Shown here: positions 43,127 through 53,030 of the stretch, piece after piece
Layout of the letters: each line of letters starts with the position of its first letter
Position numbering within the stretch: position 1 is the first letter of the stretch
Assembly (NCBI GenBank): GCA_016699855.1
Contig: CP064988.1
Location: forward strand, 4,554,501-4,618,500
Direction: 5' to 3'
Source: Rhodospirillales bacterium
GTDB taxonomy: Bacteria; Pseudomonadota; Alphaproteobacteria; Reyranellales; Reyranellaceae
Length of the DNA stretch: 64,000 nt
Position numbers and translations under genes: made by a program
The notes under the pieces: model-generated
The model's input: the letters and a program-made list of their open reading frames with translations, nothing else
What the model was told of the DNA's origin: nothing
Databases searched by the model: none

Positions 43127-43900
43127 ATGTCCCGTCTGATTCCGATGACGCTCGCCGCGTTGATGTGCGTGTCGGCGGCGTCCGCGCAGGCGCCGCCGGC
43201 GCCTGCCGCGAAGCCGCCCGCGCCGGCGGCCCCGGCCGCCACGACCCCGGCGGCGCCCGCCGCCAAGCCTCCAGCGCCAGCGGCGCCAGCGGCGCCCGCG
43301 GCGTCCGCCGCAGCGGCGCGTCCCGTCGATGAGCGGCCGATGTATGGCGGCGTCGCGCGCACCGGCGAGATGAAGGCCGCCGACGACAAATTCATCGCCG
43401 AGGCGACGGCCCAGCCCGGCGGTCGCGCCGCCGCGGTCGACCGGACCATCGAGGCGGCGTGGAAGGCGCTCCGAGAGGGCGGCGACGCCGCCACCGCCAT
43501 GAAGCGCTTCAACCACGCCTGGCTGCTCGATCCCGAGGACGGCCGCGCCTACCACGGTTTCGCGACGGTGGCGCTCGAGCGCGACAACGACCCGGCCGAG
43601 GCCGAGAAGCTGTTCCGCCGCGCCATGGCCGGGCCGAAGTCGAGCCACGCCGCCTTCACCGATCTCGGACGGCTGTACCTGACCACTAGCCGCGCTGACG
43701 CCGCCGTGCCGGTGCTGGTCAAGGCGGTGGCGCTGCCCGACGTGTCGCCCGACGCGCGGGCGCTGCTGGCGATGGCGCGCGCGGAGTCCGGCGACACCGC
43801 CGGCGCCTGCGCCGACGCCAAGCAGGTCGGCGCCGCGCACGAGAAGCTGCGCCAGCACGCCGCGGCGATCCTTCGCCTTCCGGGCTGCGCGACTCCCTGA
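43127..43900 (+). CDS. Secreted Pro/Ala-rich protein with TPR-like repeats
   Basis: 257 residues. A short signal peptide (PMTLAALMCVSAASA) is followed by a Pro/Ala-rich linker to about residue 65 (PAAKPPAPAAP units), likely spanning the periplasm or wall. The rest is helical with TPR-like pairs (DGRAYHGFATVALERDND, SHAAFTDLGRLYLTTSR, VSPDARALLAMARAESGD). A role as a scaffold or assembly factor is possible. Two cysteines (ACADAK, GCATP) sit near the C-terminus. It lies between the valine-type genes and a hydroxyacyl-CoA dehydrogenase gene. Confidence 0.7.
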   Translation: MSRLIPMTLAALMCVSAASAQAPPAPAAKPPAPAAPAATTPAAPAAKPPAPAAPAAPAASAAAARPVDERPMYGGVARTGEMKAADDKFIAEATAQPGGRAAAVDRTIEAAWKALREGGDAATAMKRFNHAWLLDPEDGRAYHGFATVALERDNDPAEAEKLFRRAMAGPKSSHAAFTDLGRLYLTTSRADAAVPVLVKAVALPDVSPDARALLAMARAESGDTAGACADAKQVGAAHEKLRQHAAAILRLPGCATP

Positions 43901-43977
43901 CCCGCCGGCGTTGACCCGTCGGTCGGCCACGTGCCAGCTTGCGCGCGGCCCGATGGCCGGATCCGACGGAGTTGATG

Positions 43978-45492
43978 ATGAGTCTCGATGTGGCGCGCGC
44001 CGACCTCTGCGTCGGCGTGGTGGGCGCCGGCGCCATGGGCCGGGGAATCGCGCAGGTCTCCGCCCAGGGCGGCATCCGCACGCTGGTCTACGACGCCGCG
44101 CCCGGCGGCGCCGCCAAGGCCAAGGCCGCGATCGGCGAGCAGCTCCGTAGCCTGGTCGCCAAGGGGCGGCTTGAGCAGAACGCGTGCGACGCCGCCGAGG
44201 CCAACCTGCAGGTCGCCGAGGACCTGATGGCGCTGGCGCCGTGCCATGTCGTGATCGAGGCGGTGTTCGAGGACCTCGAGGTCAAGCGCAAGCTGTTCCT
44301 CGAGATCGAGGCCGTGGTCGCCGAGACCACGATCATCGCGTCGAACACCTCGTCGATCCGCATCGCCTCGATCGCCCGCGCGCTGAAGCGGCGCGACCGC
44401 GTCTGCGGCATGCACTACTTCAACCCCGTGCCGCTGATGAAGCTGGTCGAGGTGATCCGCGCCGCCGACACCGCGCCGTGGGCGGTCGACGCGATGGTGG
44501 CGCTGGGCAAGCGGCAGACCCGCGTGCCGGTGGTGGTGGGAGACACGCCCGGCTTCCTCGTCAACCTCGGCGGCACCGCGATCGGCACCGAGGGCCTGCG
44601 CATCTACACCGAGGGCCGGGCCACGCCGTCGCAGATCGACGCCGTGATGCGCGACGCCGGCGGCTTCCGCATGGGGCCGTTCGAGCTGATGGACCTGACC
44701 GGCATCGACGTGAACTTCCCGGCGCGCAAGATCATCTACGAGGGCTTCTTCCACGACCGGCGCATGACGCCGAGCCCCTACCACGAGGGCCTGTTCCACG
44801 CCGGCCGGCTGGGCCGCAAGACCGGCGGCGGCTGGTACGCCTACGACGAGAAGGGCGGCAAGATCGATCCCGGCGCCGACCTCGCGCCGGCGGGCGCGGC
44901 CGCGGCGACGGTCGTGGCCGGCCCCTCGGCCGACTCCGCCGTGCTCGATCTCCTGAAGGCCGGTGGCGCCAAGCTGCTGGAGGCCGACGACGGCAAGTCG
45001 CCGATCGTCGTCACGCCGCTGGGCGACGATTGCACGACCGTCTGCGTCGAGAAGCGGCTCGATCCCAAGCGCGTGGTGGCCATCGATCCGACCGGCGCGG
45101 TGGCCAAGCGCGCCACCATGATGACCGCGCCGGGCGGCGACACGGCGGCGCGCGACGCCGTCGCCCTGGTCCTGATCAAGGCCGGCGCCAAGGTCACCGC
45201 GATCAAGGACAGCCCCGGCTTCGTGCTCCAGCGCATGCGCGCGATGATCGCCAACCTCGGCTGCGAGATGGCGCAGATCGGCATCGCCTCGCCGGCCGAT
45301 GTCGACACGGCGATGACGCTGGGTCTGAATTATCCGCAGGGTCCGCTGGCGATGGCCGACCTCATGGGCGTCGCGGCCACGCACGGCATCCTGCAGCGCA
45401 TCCAGGCGATCACCGGCGACGACCGCTACCGGCCCAGCCAATGGCTGCGCCGCCGCGCCCAGCTCGGTCTCGTCGCCGCGACGCCGGAGTAG
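43978..45492 (+). CDS. 3-hydroxyacyl-CoA dehydrogenase
   Basis: 504 residues from the ATG at 43978, with GGAG 6 bp before it. Oxidises 3-hydroxyacyl-CoA to 3-ketoacyl-CoA with NAD. The Rossmann entry is CVGVVGAGAMGRGIAQVSAQ, followed by the catalytic region ASNTSSIRIASIARALKRRD and MHYFNPVPLMKLVEVI with the catalytic histidine, and GDTPGFLVN. The C-terminal half repeats the all-alpha domain (SPGFVLQRMRAMIANLGCEM, LNYPQGPLAMADLMG), as in two-domain PaaH-like enzymes of about 500 residues. It could act in phenylacetate or fatty acid breakdown. The enzyme type is clear; the pathway is not. Confidence 0.85.
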   Translation: MSLDVARADLCVGVVGAGAMGRGIAQVSAQGGIRTLVYDAAPGGAAKAKAAIGEQLRSLVAKGRLEQNACDAAEANLQVAEDLMALAPCHVVIEAVFEDLEVKRKLFLEIEAVVAETTIIASNTSSIRIASIARALKRRDRVCGMHYFNPVPLMKLVEVIRAADTAPWAVDAMVALGKRQTRVPVVVGDTPGFLVNLGGTAIGTEGLRIYTEGRATPSQIDAVMRDAGGFRMGPFELMDLTGIDVNFPARKIIYEGFFHDRRMTPSPYHEGLFHAGRLGRKTGGGWYAYDEKGGKIDPGADLAPAGAAAATVVAGPSADSAVLDLLKAGGAKLLEADDGKSPIVVTPLGDDCTTVCVEKRLDPKRVVAIDPTGAVAKRATMMTAPGGDTAARDAVALVLIKAGAKVTAIKDSPGFVLQRMRAMIANLGCEMAQIGIASPADVDTAMTLGLNYPQGPLAMADLMGVAATHGILQRIQAITGDDRYRPSQWLRRRAQLGLVAATPE

Positions 45493-45520
45493 GGCGGCCG
45501 GACCGCGGCCGGCCGCGTCG

Positions 45521-46387
45521 ATGTCGCCGCTCCACACCGCCCTCGCGCTGCTCGTCGCGGTCATCTGGGGTTTGAATTTCGCCGTCATCCGAATCGGGCT
45601 GGACTCGTTTCCGCCACTGCTGATGACGGCGCTGCGGTTCGCCGCCGCCGCGCTGCCGGTGCTGTGGCTGCCGTTCCCCAAGGCCGACTGGCGGATGATG
45701 CTGGCGCTGGCCGCGACCTGGTACCTCGGCCAGTTCACGTTCCTGTTCAGCGCCATGCATGTCGGCATGCCGCCGGGGCTGGCGGCGGTGGTCGTGCACA
45801 CGCAGGCGCCGCTGACAGTGCTGTTCGCGCTGGCGATCGGCGAACGGCCGACGCGAAGGCAGAGCGCCGGCATCATCGTCGCGGTCGGCGGACTGGTGGT
45901 GGTCGCGGCCTCGCTGGGTGGCGCCGACGCCACCTGGACCGGCTTCGCGCTGGCCTTCGCCGCCGCAGTGAGCTGGGCGACCGGCAACATCCTCGCCAAG
46001 CGCGTCGGCGGCGTCGACATGGCGCTGATCTCCTGGCTCAGCCTGCTGGCGCCGCTGCCGGCGTTGGGCCTGTCGCTGGCGATCGAGGGGCCGTCGGCGG
46101 TGGCCGCCTCGCTGCTCGGCGCCAGCTTTCTCGGCTGGATGGCGATCGCCTATCTCGCCGCCGCCGCGACCTGGGTCGCGTACCTGATCTGGGGTGGGCT
46201 GCTGTCGCGCTATTCCGCCGGCGCGGTGACGCCGTTCGCGCTGCTGGTGCCGGTGATCAGCGCGGCGGTGTCCTACGTCGCGTTCGCGGAGCGCTTCGGT
46301 CCGCTGCGGCTGACCGGGATGGCGCTGATCGTCTGCGGCCTGGCGATCCTCGCCGTGCCGGCGCGTCGCGCACGGGCGGCGCGTTGA
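45521..46387 (+). CDS. EamA/DMT-family exporter
   Basis: 288 residues with ten predicted membrane helices in two five-helix EamA repeats, as in amino-acid and metabolite exporters of the inner membrane. The first repeat opens LLVAVIWGLNFAVIRIGL and ends near VVVHTQAPLTVLFALAIGE; the second includes ALAFAAAVSWATGNILAKR and ALLVPVISAAVSYVAFAE. The acidic residue near the end of the fourth helix of each half (GERP, FAERFG) is typical. Some relatives export O-acetylserine or cysteine; the substrate is not determined. It lies 28 bp after the dehydrogenase gene. Confidence 0.85.
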   Translation: MSPLHTALALLVAVIWGLNFAVIRIGLDSFPPLLMTALRFAAAALPVLWLPFPKADWRMMLALAATWYLGQFTFLFSAMHVGMPPGLAAVVVHTQAPLTVLFALAIGERPTRRQSAGIIVAVGGLVVVAASLGGADATWTGFALAFAAAVSWATGNILAKRVGGVDMALISWLSLLAPLPALGLSLAIEGPSAVAASLLGASFLGWMAIAYLAAAATWVAYLIWGGLLSRYSAGAVTPFALLVPVISAAVSYVAFAERFGPLRLTGMALIVCGLAILAVPARRARAAR

Positions 46388-46464
46388 TCGAGCGCAAGGA
46401 CCGCGCTTGCCGGTGCCGCCACATCAGCGGAAACTCGTGTCCGTCCTTCCATCGAGAGGTCGCC

Positions 46465-47271
46465 GTGCCGCATCGCCGCTTATATGCCGTCCGCCGGCTC
46501 GCCGCGCTAACCGCCGCCGCGCTGCTCGCCGGGTGCGTCACCGCCGCCGAGGAGGGCGTGCCGCCAGCGGGCGCGTTCAACGTCGCGGGCATCCGTGAGG
46601 ACATGGCCGCCGCCCGGATTCCCGTGAAGGATTTCGACCGCATTTTCACGCCCGTGCCGGCGTTCTACCGCTGGGCGCCGGGCGATGTGCCGGTGGCGCT
46701 GAGATTCGCGCCGGGCTTCGCCGCGTCCTGCGCGCGCACGATGACCGCCCGCTTCGACGCCGAGGCCGCCCGTATCGGCCGCGAGACCGGCCTGCGCTAC
46801 ATCCGCGTCGCCGACGCCGCGAAGGCGAAGGTGCTGATGGAGTTCGCCGGCGCGCCGACCAGCGGTCCGGCGTTCCGCGCGCCGGCGCAGCCGACATGGC
46901 TGGAGACCTGGAAGAACCCGCCGGCGCAGGGGCCAGAGCGGTGGGAGGGGTGGCAGTTATCCGATCCGGCGACCAAGAGCATCGTGCGCGCCTACGTGTT
47001 CCACGGCAAACCGTTCGCGAAGAATTCCAACCGCGACGCGCGCCTGAACGTCTGCCCGGCCGACTACGATTTCAACGACTGGCTGATCCGCATCGGCTGG
47101 AAGCGCGAGGACGCGCCGTTGAACTACGGCTTCGAGCAGCGATACGACGAGGCCGGATTGGCGGCCTACGACCGCTTCATGCTGCGGGTGCTGTACTCCG
47201 AGGCGGTGAAGCCGGGCACGTCGGGCCGCGACATCGCCGCCGGCCTGCGCAAGGCGCTGGCGGCGAAGTAG
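46465..47271 (+). CDS. Putative lipoprotein of unknown function
   Basis: 268 residues from a GTG at 46465, with GAGAGG at about 6 bp; the open frame upstream belongs to a shadow reading of the exporter gene. The N-terminus (VRRLAALTAAALLAGCVTAA) has the lipobox LLAGC. The mature part shows a conserved-looking central domain (IRVADAAKAKVLMEFAG, WQLSDPATKSIVRAYVFHGK, DFNDWLIRIGWKRED) with two cysteines. It resembles DUF-type cell-envelope proteins, but I cannot name it. It ends before the acyl-CoA dehydrogenase operon, whose operator lies in the 112-bp gap. Confidence 0.65.
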   Translation: MPHRRLYAVRRLAALTAAALLAGCVTAAEEGVPPAGAFNVAGIREDMAAARIPVKDFDRIFTPVPAFYRWAPGDVPVALRFAPGFAASCARTMTARFDAEAARIGRETGLRYIRVADAAKAKVLMEFAGAPTSGPAFRAPAQPTWLETWKNPPAQGPERWEGWQLSDPATKSIVRAYVFHGKPFAKNSNRDARLNVCPADYDFNDWLIRIGWKREDAPLNYGFEQRYDEAGLAAYDRFMLRVLYSEAVKPGTSGRDIAAGLRKALAAK

Positions 47272-47313
47272 CGCGCGCGGCGCGGCGGCCGCCGATTGGC
47301 GCGGATATTCATG

Positions 47314-47336
47314 TTGACGTTTACGTAAAGGTAAAC
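47314..47336. promoter_or_regulatory. Palindromic operator with TTTACGTAAA core
   Basis: TTGAC (47314–47318) is followed by GTTTAC-GTAAAG-GTAAAC (47319–47336), an inverted repeat with 6-bp spacer, which includes the palindrome TTTACGTAAA (47320–47329). It resembles sites of MerR-family regulators of acyl-CoA degradation (LiuR type), and the position about 50–100 bp before the beta-oxidation operon supports that. The regulator itself is not in this window. Confidence 0.6.
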
Positions 47337-47383
47337 TAGGAGTCCGGCCGTTCCGCCGCTGGACGCGCGGGGCGTGCCGCACC

Positions 47384-48574
<1,191 letters not shown>

Positions 48575-48613
48575 GGGCGGCGCCGGCGACCGGACGACAC
48601 GAGGGAGATGACC

Positions 48614-49825
48614 ATGGCCGAGGCATATATCTACGACGCCGTGCGCACGCCGCGCGGCAAGGGCCGCAAGGACGGTTCGCTGCACGAGGTCACGCCGACC
48701 CGGCTGGCGACGACGGTGCTGGAGTCGCTGCGCGACCGCAACCAGCTCGACACGTCGCTGGTCGACGACGTGGTGCTGGGCTGCGTCATGCCGATTGGCG
48801 AGCAGGGCGCCAACATCGCGCGCACGGCGGCGATCCGCGCCGGGCTGGCCGAGACGGTCGCCGGCGTCACGGTGAACCGCTTCTGCGCCTCGGGCCTGGA
48901 GGCCACCAACATGGCCGCCGCCCAGGTGATGTCGGGCCAGGCGACCGCCGTGATCGGCGGCGGCGTCGAGTCGATGTCGCGCGTGCCGATGGGCTCGGAC
49001 GGCGGCTCGTGGCCGGTCGATCCCGCCGTGGCGATCCCGCTGTACTTCGTGCCGCAGGGCATCTCGGCCGACCTGATCGCCACCAAGTACGGCATCAGCC
49101 GCGACGACGTCGACGCCTACGCCGTCGAGTCGCAGAAGCGCGCCAAGCACGCCTGGGACAAGGGCTACTTCAAGAAGTCGGTCGTGCCGGTGAAGGACCA
49201 GAACGGCGTCGACCTGCTGGCCCAGGACGAGTTCCTGCGCCCGACCACGACGATGCAGTCGCTGGCGGCGCTGGAGCCGTCGTTCAAGATGCACGGCGAG
49301 GTGATGCCGGGCTTCGACGCGGTGGCGCTGCAGCGCTATCCCGAGGTCGAGAAGATCGTCCACGTGCACCACGCCGGCAACTCGTCGGGCATCGTCGACG
49401 GCGCTTCGGGCATCCTGATCGGCAGCAAGGAGTTCGGCGAGCGCTCCGGCCTGAAGCCCCGCGCCCGCATCCGCTCCTTCGCCTCGATCGGCTCGGAGCC
49501 GACCATCATGCTGACCGGCCCGGCGCCCTCGACCGAGAAGGCGCTGAAGCGCGCCGGCATGTCGGTCAAGGACATCGACCTGTTCGAGCTCAACGAGGCG
49601 TTCGCCGCCGTCGTGCTGCGCTACATGCAGGTGCTCGGCATGCCGCACGACAAGATCAACGTGAACGGCGGCGCCATCGCCATGGGACATCCGCTGGGCG
49701 CCACCGGCGCGATGATCCTCGGCACGCTGCTCGACGAGTTGGAGCGCCGCGGCCTGAGCACCGGTCTGGCGACGCTGTGCGTTGGCGCTGGAATGGGAAC
49801 AGCCACGATCATCGAGCGGGTCTGA
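48614..49825 (+). CDS. Acetyl-CoA C-acyltransferase (thiolase, FadA-type)
   Basis: 403 residues from the ATG at 48614, with GAGGGAG at 6 bp. Cleaves 3-ketoacyl-CoA with CoA in the last step of beta-oxidation. Active-site cysteine in TVNRFCASGLEATNMAAAQV (about residue 92), histidine in GGAIAMGHPLGATGAM, and the second cysteine in ATLCVGAGMGTATIIE. The start AEAYIYDAVRTPRGKGRKDG and length fit the FadA/trifunctional beta-subunit group. It lies between the acyl-CoA dehydrogenase and FadB-like genes. The 3' flank holds hairpin repeats. Confidence 0.9.
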   Translation: MAEAYIYDAVRTPRGKGRKDGSLHEVTPTRLATTVLESLRDRNQLDTSLVDDVVLGCVMPIGEQGANIARTAAIRAGLAETVAGVTVNRFCASGLEATNMAAAQVMSGQATAVIGGGVESMSRVPMGSDGGSWPVDPAVAIPLYFVPQGISADLIATKYGISRDDVDAYAVESQKRAKHAWDKGYFKKSVVPVKDQNGVDLLAQDEFLRPTTTMQSLAALEPSFKMHGEVMPGFDAVALQRYPEVEKIVHVHHAGNSSGIVDGASGILIGSKEFGERSGLKPRARIRSFASIGSEPTIMLTGPAPSTEKALKRAGMSVKDIDLFELNEAFAAVVLRYMQVLGMPHDKINVNGGAIAMGHPLGATGAMILGTLLDELERRGLSTGLATLCVGAGMGTATIIERV

Positions 49826-49833
49826 CCGATCTC

Positions 49834-49965
49834 CCTTCTCCCCGCGAAGGCGGGGAGAAGGTGGCGCGCCGCGCCGGATGAGGGGCTTCTCCAGCACCCG
49901 CGCGCCGTACCGACCAGAGTGAAGCCCCTCACCCCGGCCCTCTCCCCGCCCGCGCGGGGAGAGGG
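49834..49965. repeat. Two dispersed hairpins between thiolase and FadB-like genes
   Basis: CCTTCTCCCCGC-GAAG-GCGGGGAGAAGG (49834–49861) and CCCTCTCCCCGC-CCGC-GCGGGGAGAGGG (49938–49965), each a perfect 12-bp stem, with further repeat pieces of the GAAGCCCCTCA type between them. Same family as 52351–52425. The second hairpin ends in the ribosome-binding site of the next gene (49963–49972). Confidence 0.8.
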
Positions 49966-49978
49966 GGAGGAGACCATA

Positions 49979-52222
49979 ATGATCAACTACGCAGTCGATT
50001 CCGACGGCATCGCCACGATCACGTGGGACATGCCCGGCCGCAGCATGAACGTGCTGAACGAAGGCTCGATGGCGGCGTTCGCCGACGCCGCGCGGAAGGC
50101 GGTCAAGGACCCCGCCGTGAAGGGCGTGATCCTGGCCTCGGCCAAGGCCGACTTCATCGCCGGCGCCGACCTCGAGATGCTGCTCAACGCCGACACGTCG
50201 GACGCCGCCAAGCTGATGGAGCAGTTCAGCCAGCTCCAGCGGATGTTCCGCGCCATGGAGACCGGCGGCAAGCCGTGGGTCGCGGCGATCAACGGCACGG
50301 CGCTGGGCGGCGGCTTCGAGATCTGCCTCGCCTGCCACTACCGCATCGCCGCCGACAACCCCAAGACCAAGATCGGCCAGCCCGAGGTCAAGCTCGGCCT
50401 GCTGCCGGGCGGCGGCGGCACGCAGCGCATCCCGCGGCTGGTCGGCGTGATGAACGCCGCGCCGGTCCTGCTCGAGGGCAAGGACCTGTCGGTGGCCGAC
50501 GCCAAGGGCATGGGTCTGATCCACGAGGTGGTGCCGGCCGACAAGCTGCTGGCGCGCGCCAAGGAGTGGCTGATGGCGCCGGCCGGCGAGAAGGTGGTGC
50601 CGGCGTTCGCGGCCAAGGGCGCGCCGGCGATAGACGCCCGCGCGGTGCAGCCGTGGGACCGCCCCGGCTTCAAGACGCCGGGCTTCCCCGGCGGCCAGGT
50701 GTGGAGCCCGGCCGGCGTGCAGACCTTCATCGGCGGCAACGCCATGATCGCGGGCAAGACCAACGGCGTGTATCCGGCGCCGAAGGCGATCATGAGCTGC
50801 GTGTACGAGGGCCTCAACGTGCCGTTCGACACCGGCCTGAAGATCGAGACGCGCTACTTCGTGTCGCTGCTGCGCGATCCCGTCGCCAAGAGCATGATCC
50901 GCACGCTGTTCTTCGGCCTGCAGGAGGCCAACAAGCTGGCGCGCCGTCCCAAGGACGTGCCGAAGCAGGAGTACAAGCGCATCGGCGTGATCGGCGCCGG
51001 CCTGATGGGCGCGGGCGTGTGCAACGTCTCGGCGCGCGCCGGGCTGGAGGTCGTGCTCGTCGACCGCGACCAGGCGTCGGCCGACCGCGGCAAGGCGCAT
51101 TGCCAGCAGGACCTCGAGAAGGACGCCTCGCGCGGCCGCCTGACGAAGGATAAGGCGGCCGAGATCCTCGGGCGCATCACGCCGACCGCCGACTACGGCG
51201 CGCTGGCGGGCTGCGACCTCGTGATCGAGGCGGTGTTCGAGAACCGCGACGTCAAGGCCGAGGCGACGAAGAAGGCCGAGGCGGCGCTGGCGCCGACCGC
51301 GATCTTCGCGTCCAACACCTCGACCCTGCCGATCACCGGCCTGGCCGAGGCCAGCGCGCGGCCCGCCAACTTCATCGGCCTGCATTTCTTCTCGCCGGTC
51401 GAGAAGATGCCGCTGGTCGAGATCATCGTCGGCAAGAAGACGTCGCAGGAGACGCTGGCGCGGGCGCTGGACTACGTCCAGAAGATCCGCAAGACGCCGA
51501 TCGTGGTCAACGACAGCCGCGGCTTCTTCACCAGCCGGGTGTGCGGCGCCTTCATCAGCGAGGGCCACCGCATGCTGAAGGAGGGCATCCCCGCCGCGAT
51601 GATCGAGAACTGCGCGCGCTTCGCCGGCATGCCGGTGGGCCCGCTGGCGCTCAACGACGAGGTCGCCATCGACCTGTCGTACAAGATCATGGACCAGACC
51701 CGGCGCGACGCCGCGGCGGCGGGCGAGAAGTACGAGGGCAGCGGCACCGAGGACATGCTCGAGCTGATGGTCAAGAAGCTGGAGCGCTTCGGCCGCAAGA
51801 ACGGCAAGGGCTTCTACGAGTATCCGGCCGACGGCAAGAAGCGCCTGTGGCCGGAGCTGGCGTCGCATTTCCCGCCGCGCGAGGAGCTGGCGCACGGCGA
51901 GGGTCCGGCCAAGACCGCCGTCGCGGAGGAGGTCAAGAAGCGGCTGCTCTACGTCCAGGCGGTCGACACGGCGCGCTGCCTCGAGGCCAACGTGCTGACC
52001 GATCCGCGCGACGGCGACATCGGCTCGATCATGGGGCTGGGCTTCGCGCCGCAGACCGGCGGCGCCATCAGCTTGATCGACCAGGTCGGCGTCGTGAAGT
52101 TCGTCGCGGAGTGCGATTCGCTGGCGCAGAAATACGGCCAGCAGTTCGCCGTGCCGAAGATGCTGCGCGACATGGCCGCCAAGGGACAGAGCTTCTACGG
52201 CGCCAAGGCCAAGGCCGCCTGA
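49979..52222 (+). CDS. FadB-like enoyl-CoA hydratase/3-hydroxyacyl-CoA dehydrogenase fusion
   Basis: 747 residues from the ATG at 49979; the upstream frame to 49919 is repeat. It carries out hydration then oxidation in beta-oxidation. Residues about 1–190 are crotonase (INGTALGGGFEICLACHYR, PEVKLGLLPGGGGTQR). The dehydrogenase half starts at KRIGVIGAGLMGAGVCNVSA (NAD-binding) and has ASNTSTLPITGLAEAS, LHFFSPVEKMPLVEIIVGK and the terminal all-alpha domain. The order is that of the alpha subunit partner to the thiolase upstream, suggesting a trifunctional complex. GGGGGAGGAG, its ribosome-binding site, is the end of a dispersed hairpin. An intrinsic terminator follows. Confidence 0.9.
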   Translation: MINYAVDSDGIATITWDMPGRSMNVLNEGSMAAFADAARKAVKDPAVKGVILASAKADFIAGADLEMLLNADTSDAAKLMEQFSQLQRMFRAMETGGKPWVAAINGTALGGGFEICLACHYRIAADNPKTKIGQPEVKLGLLPGGGGTQRIPRLVGVMNAAPVLLEGKDLSVADAKGMGLIHEVVPADKLLARAKEWLMAPAGEKVVPAFAAKGAPAIDARAVQPWDRPGFKTPGFPGGQVWSPAGVQTFIGGNAMIAGKTNGVYPAPKAIMSCVYEGLNVPFDTGLKIETRYFVSLLRDPVAKSMIRTLFFGLQEANKLARRPKDVPKQEYKRIGVIGAGLMGAGVCNVSARAGLEVVLVDRDQASADRGKAHCQQDLEKDASRGRLTKDKAAEILGRITPTADYGALAGCDLVIEAVFENRDVKAEATKKAEAALAPTAIFASNTSTLPITGLAEASARPANFIGLHFFSPVEKMPLVEIIVGKKTSQETLARALDYVQKIRKTPIVVNDSRGFFTSRVCGAFISEGHRMLKEGIPAAMIENCARFAGMPVGPLALNDEVAIDLSYKIMDQTRRDAAAAGEKYEGSGTEDMLELMVKKLERFGRKNGKGFYEYPADGKKRLWPELASHFPPREELAHGEGPAKTAVAEEVKKRLLYVQAVDTARCLEANVLTDPRDGDIGSIMGLGFAPQTGGAISLIDQVGVVKFVAECDSLAQKYGQQFAVPKMLRDMAAKGQSFYGAKAKAA

Positions 52223-52245
52223 CGCGTCGAGCGTCCGGAACGGAG

Positions 52246-52272
52246 AAGGGCGGCCCGCGGGCCGCCCTTTTT
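52246..52272 (+). terminator. Intrinsic terminator of the beta-oxidation run
   Basis: AAGGGCGGCCCG directly followed by CGGGCCGCCCTT forms a strong stem (a perfect 24-bp palindrome, loop within it), then TTT to 52272. It is 24 bp after the FadB-like stop. Confidence 0.85.
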
Positions 52273-52350
52273 CGTGGCCGGCTTCCGGGGTGACGCCGTC
52301 GCGCGGTGCGTGTTAGACCGCGTGCGACTAGAGGGAGCGTGCGGCCGAGA

Positions 52351-52425
52351 CGAAGCCCCTCATCCGGCGCTACGCGCCACCTTCTCCCCTCCTGCGAGGG
52401 GAGAAGGGCACACCCCTTCTCCCCC
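52351..52425. repeat. Dispersed hairpin repeat interrupting a gene
   Basis: GAAGCCCCTCATCCGGCGC-type sequence followed by CCTTCTCCCCTC-CTGC-GAGGGGAGAAGG (52380–52407), a perfect 12-bp stem. It directly precedes the first residues that match the hydratase-like protein below, whose normal N-terminus is missing. Confidence 0.75.
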
Positions 52426-53007
52426 GTCATTGGGCTCTCGGGCCCCGCGTTCGGCGCCATCTTCCAGAGCGGCATCAAGTCATCGGGCGTGACCTTCCCC
52501 GCCGGCACCTTCGTGAAATACGGCATCGAGTGCGAGATCGTCGCGCGCATCGCCAAGGAGGTGCCGGCGCGCGCCACGCCCTACGACGCGGAGTCGATCA
52601 AGCCCTACGTCGCGGCGCTGTACTGCGGCATGGAGGTGGTCGACAACCGCTTCGCCGATCTCGGCAAGACCGACGGCAAGAGCCGCGTCGCCGACGATTT
52701 CCTCCAGGGCGCCTGCATCGTCGGCCCGGAGATCAAGGACTGGGCCTCGCTCGACCTCGCCACGTTCCACGGCCGCTCGTCGCACGACGGCAAGGAGCTG
52801 GCCGCCGGACCCGGCGCCAACGTCATGGGCGGACCGCTGATCTCGCTGGCGTGGCTTGCAAACCAGCTTCCGGGGCACGGCAAGAAGCTGCGCGGCGGCG
52901 ACATCGTGCTGACCGGCTCGACGCATCCGCCACAGATCCTCGCCGGCCCCGGCGTCGCGGTGTCGGAGTTCACCGGCGTCGGCGAGACGCGGGTGACGTT
53001 CCAGTAG
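52426..53007 (+). pseudogene. N-terminally truncated 2-keto-4-pentenoate hydratase/FAH-family gene
   Basis: The 193 residues from 52426 match the C-terminal two thirds of the fumarylacetoacetate-hydrolase-like family (MhpD type), in the order FPAGTFVKYGIECEIVARIA (metal-binding Glu), YCGMEVVDNRF, LAAGPGANVMGGPLISLAWL and GDIVLTGSTHPPQILAGPG. The usual first about 70 residues are absent, and the DNA just before is a dispersed repeat, so the gene was cut by it or by a rearrangement at it. An open frame runs through the repeat from 52306, but its N-terminus is not family sequence. It probably has no activity. It ends 23 bp before the glutathione peroxidase gene. Confidence 0.7.
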
Positions 53008-53030
53008 CGCCGCGAAGGAGGAGACCGGCC

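Noticed and set aside
43549..46020. An 823-residue minus-strand open frame
   Set aside because: Shadow of the hydroxyacyl-CoA dehydrogenase, exporter and TPR-like genes, which all have clear motifs on the plus strand.
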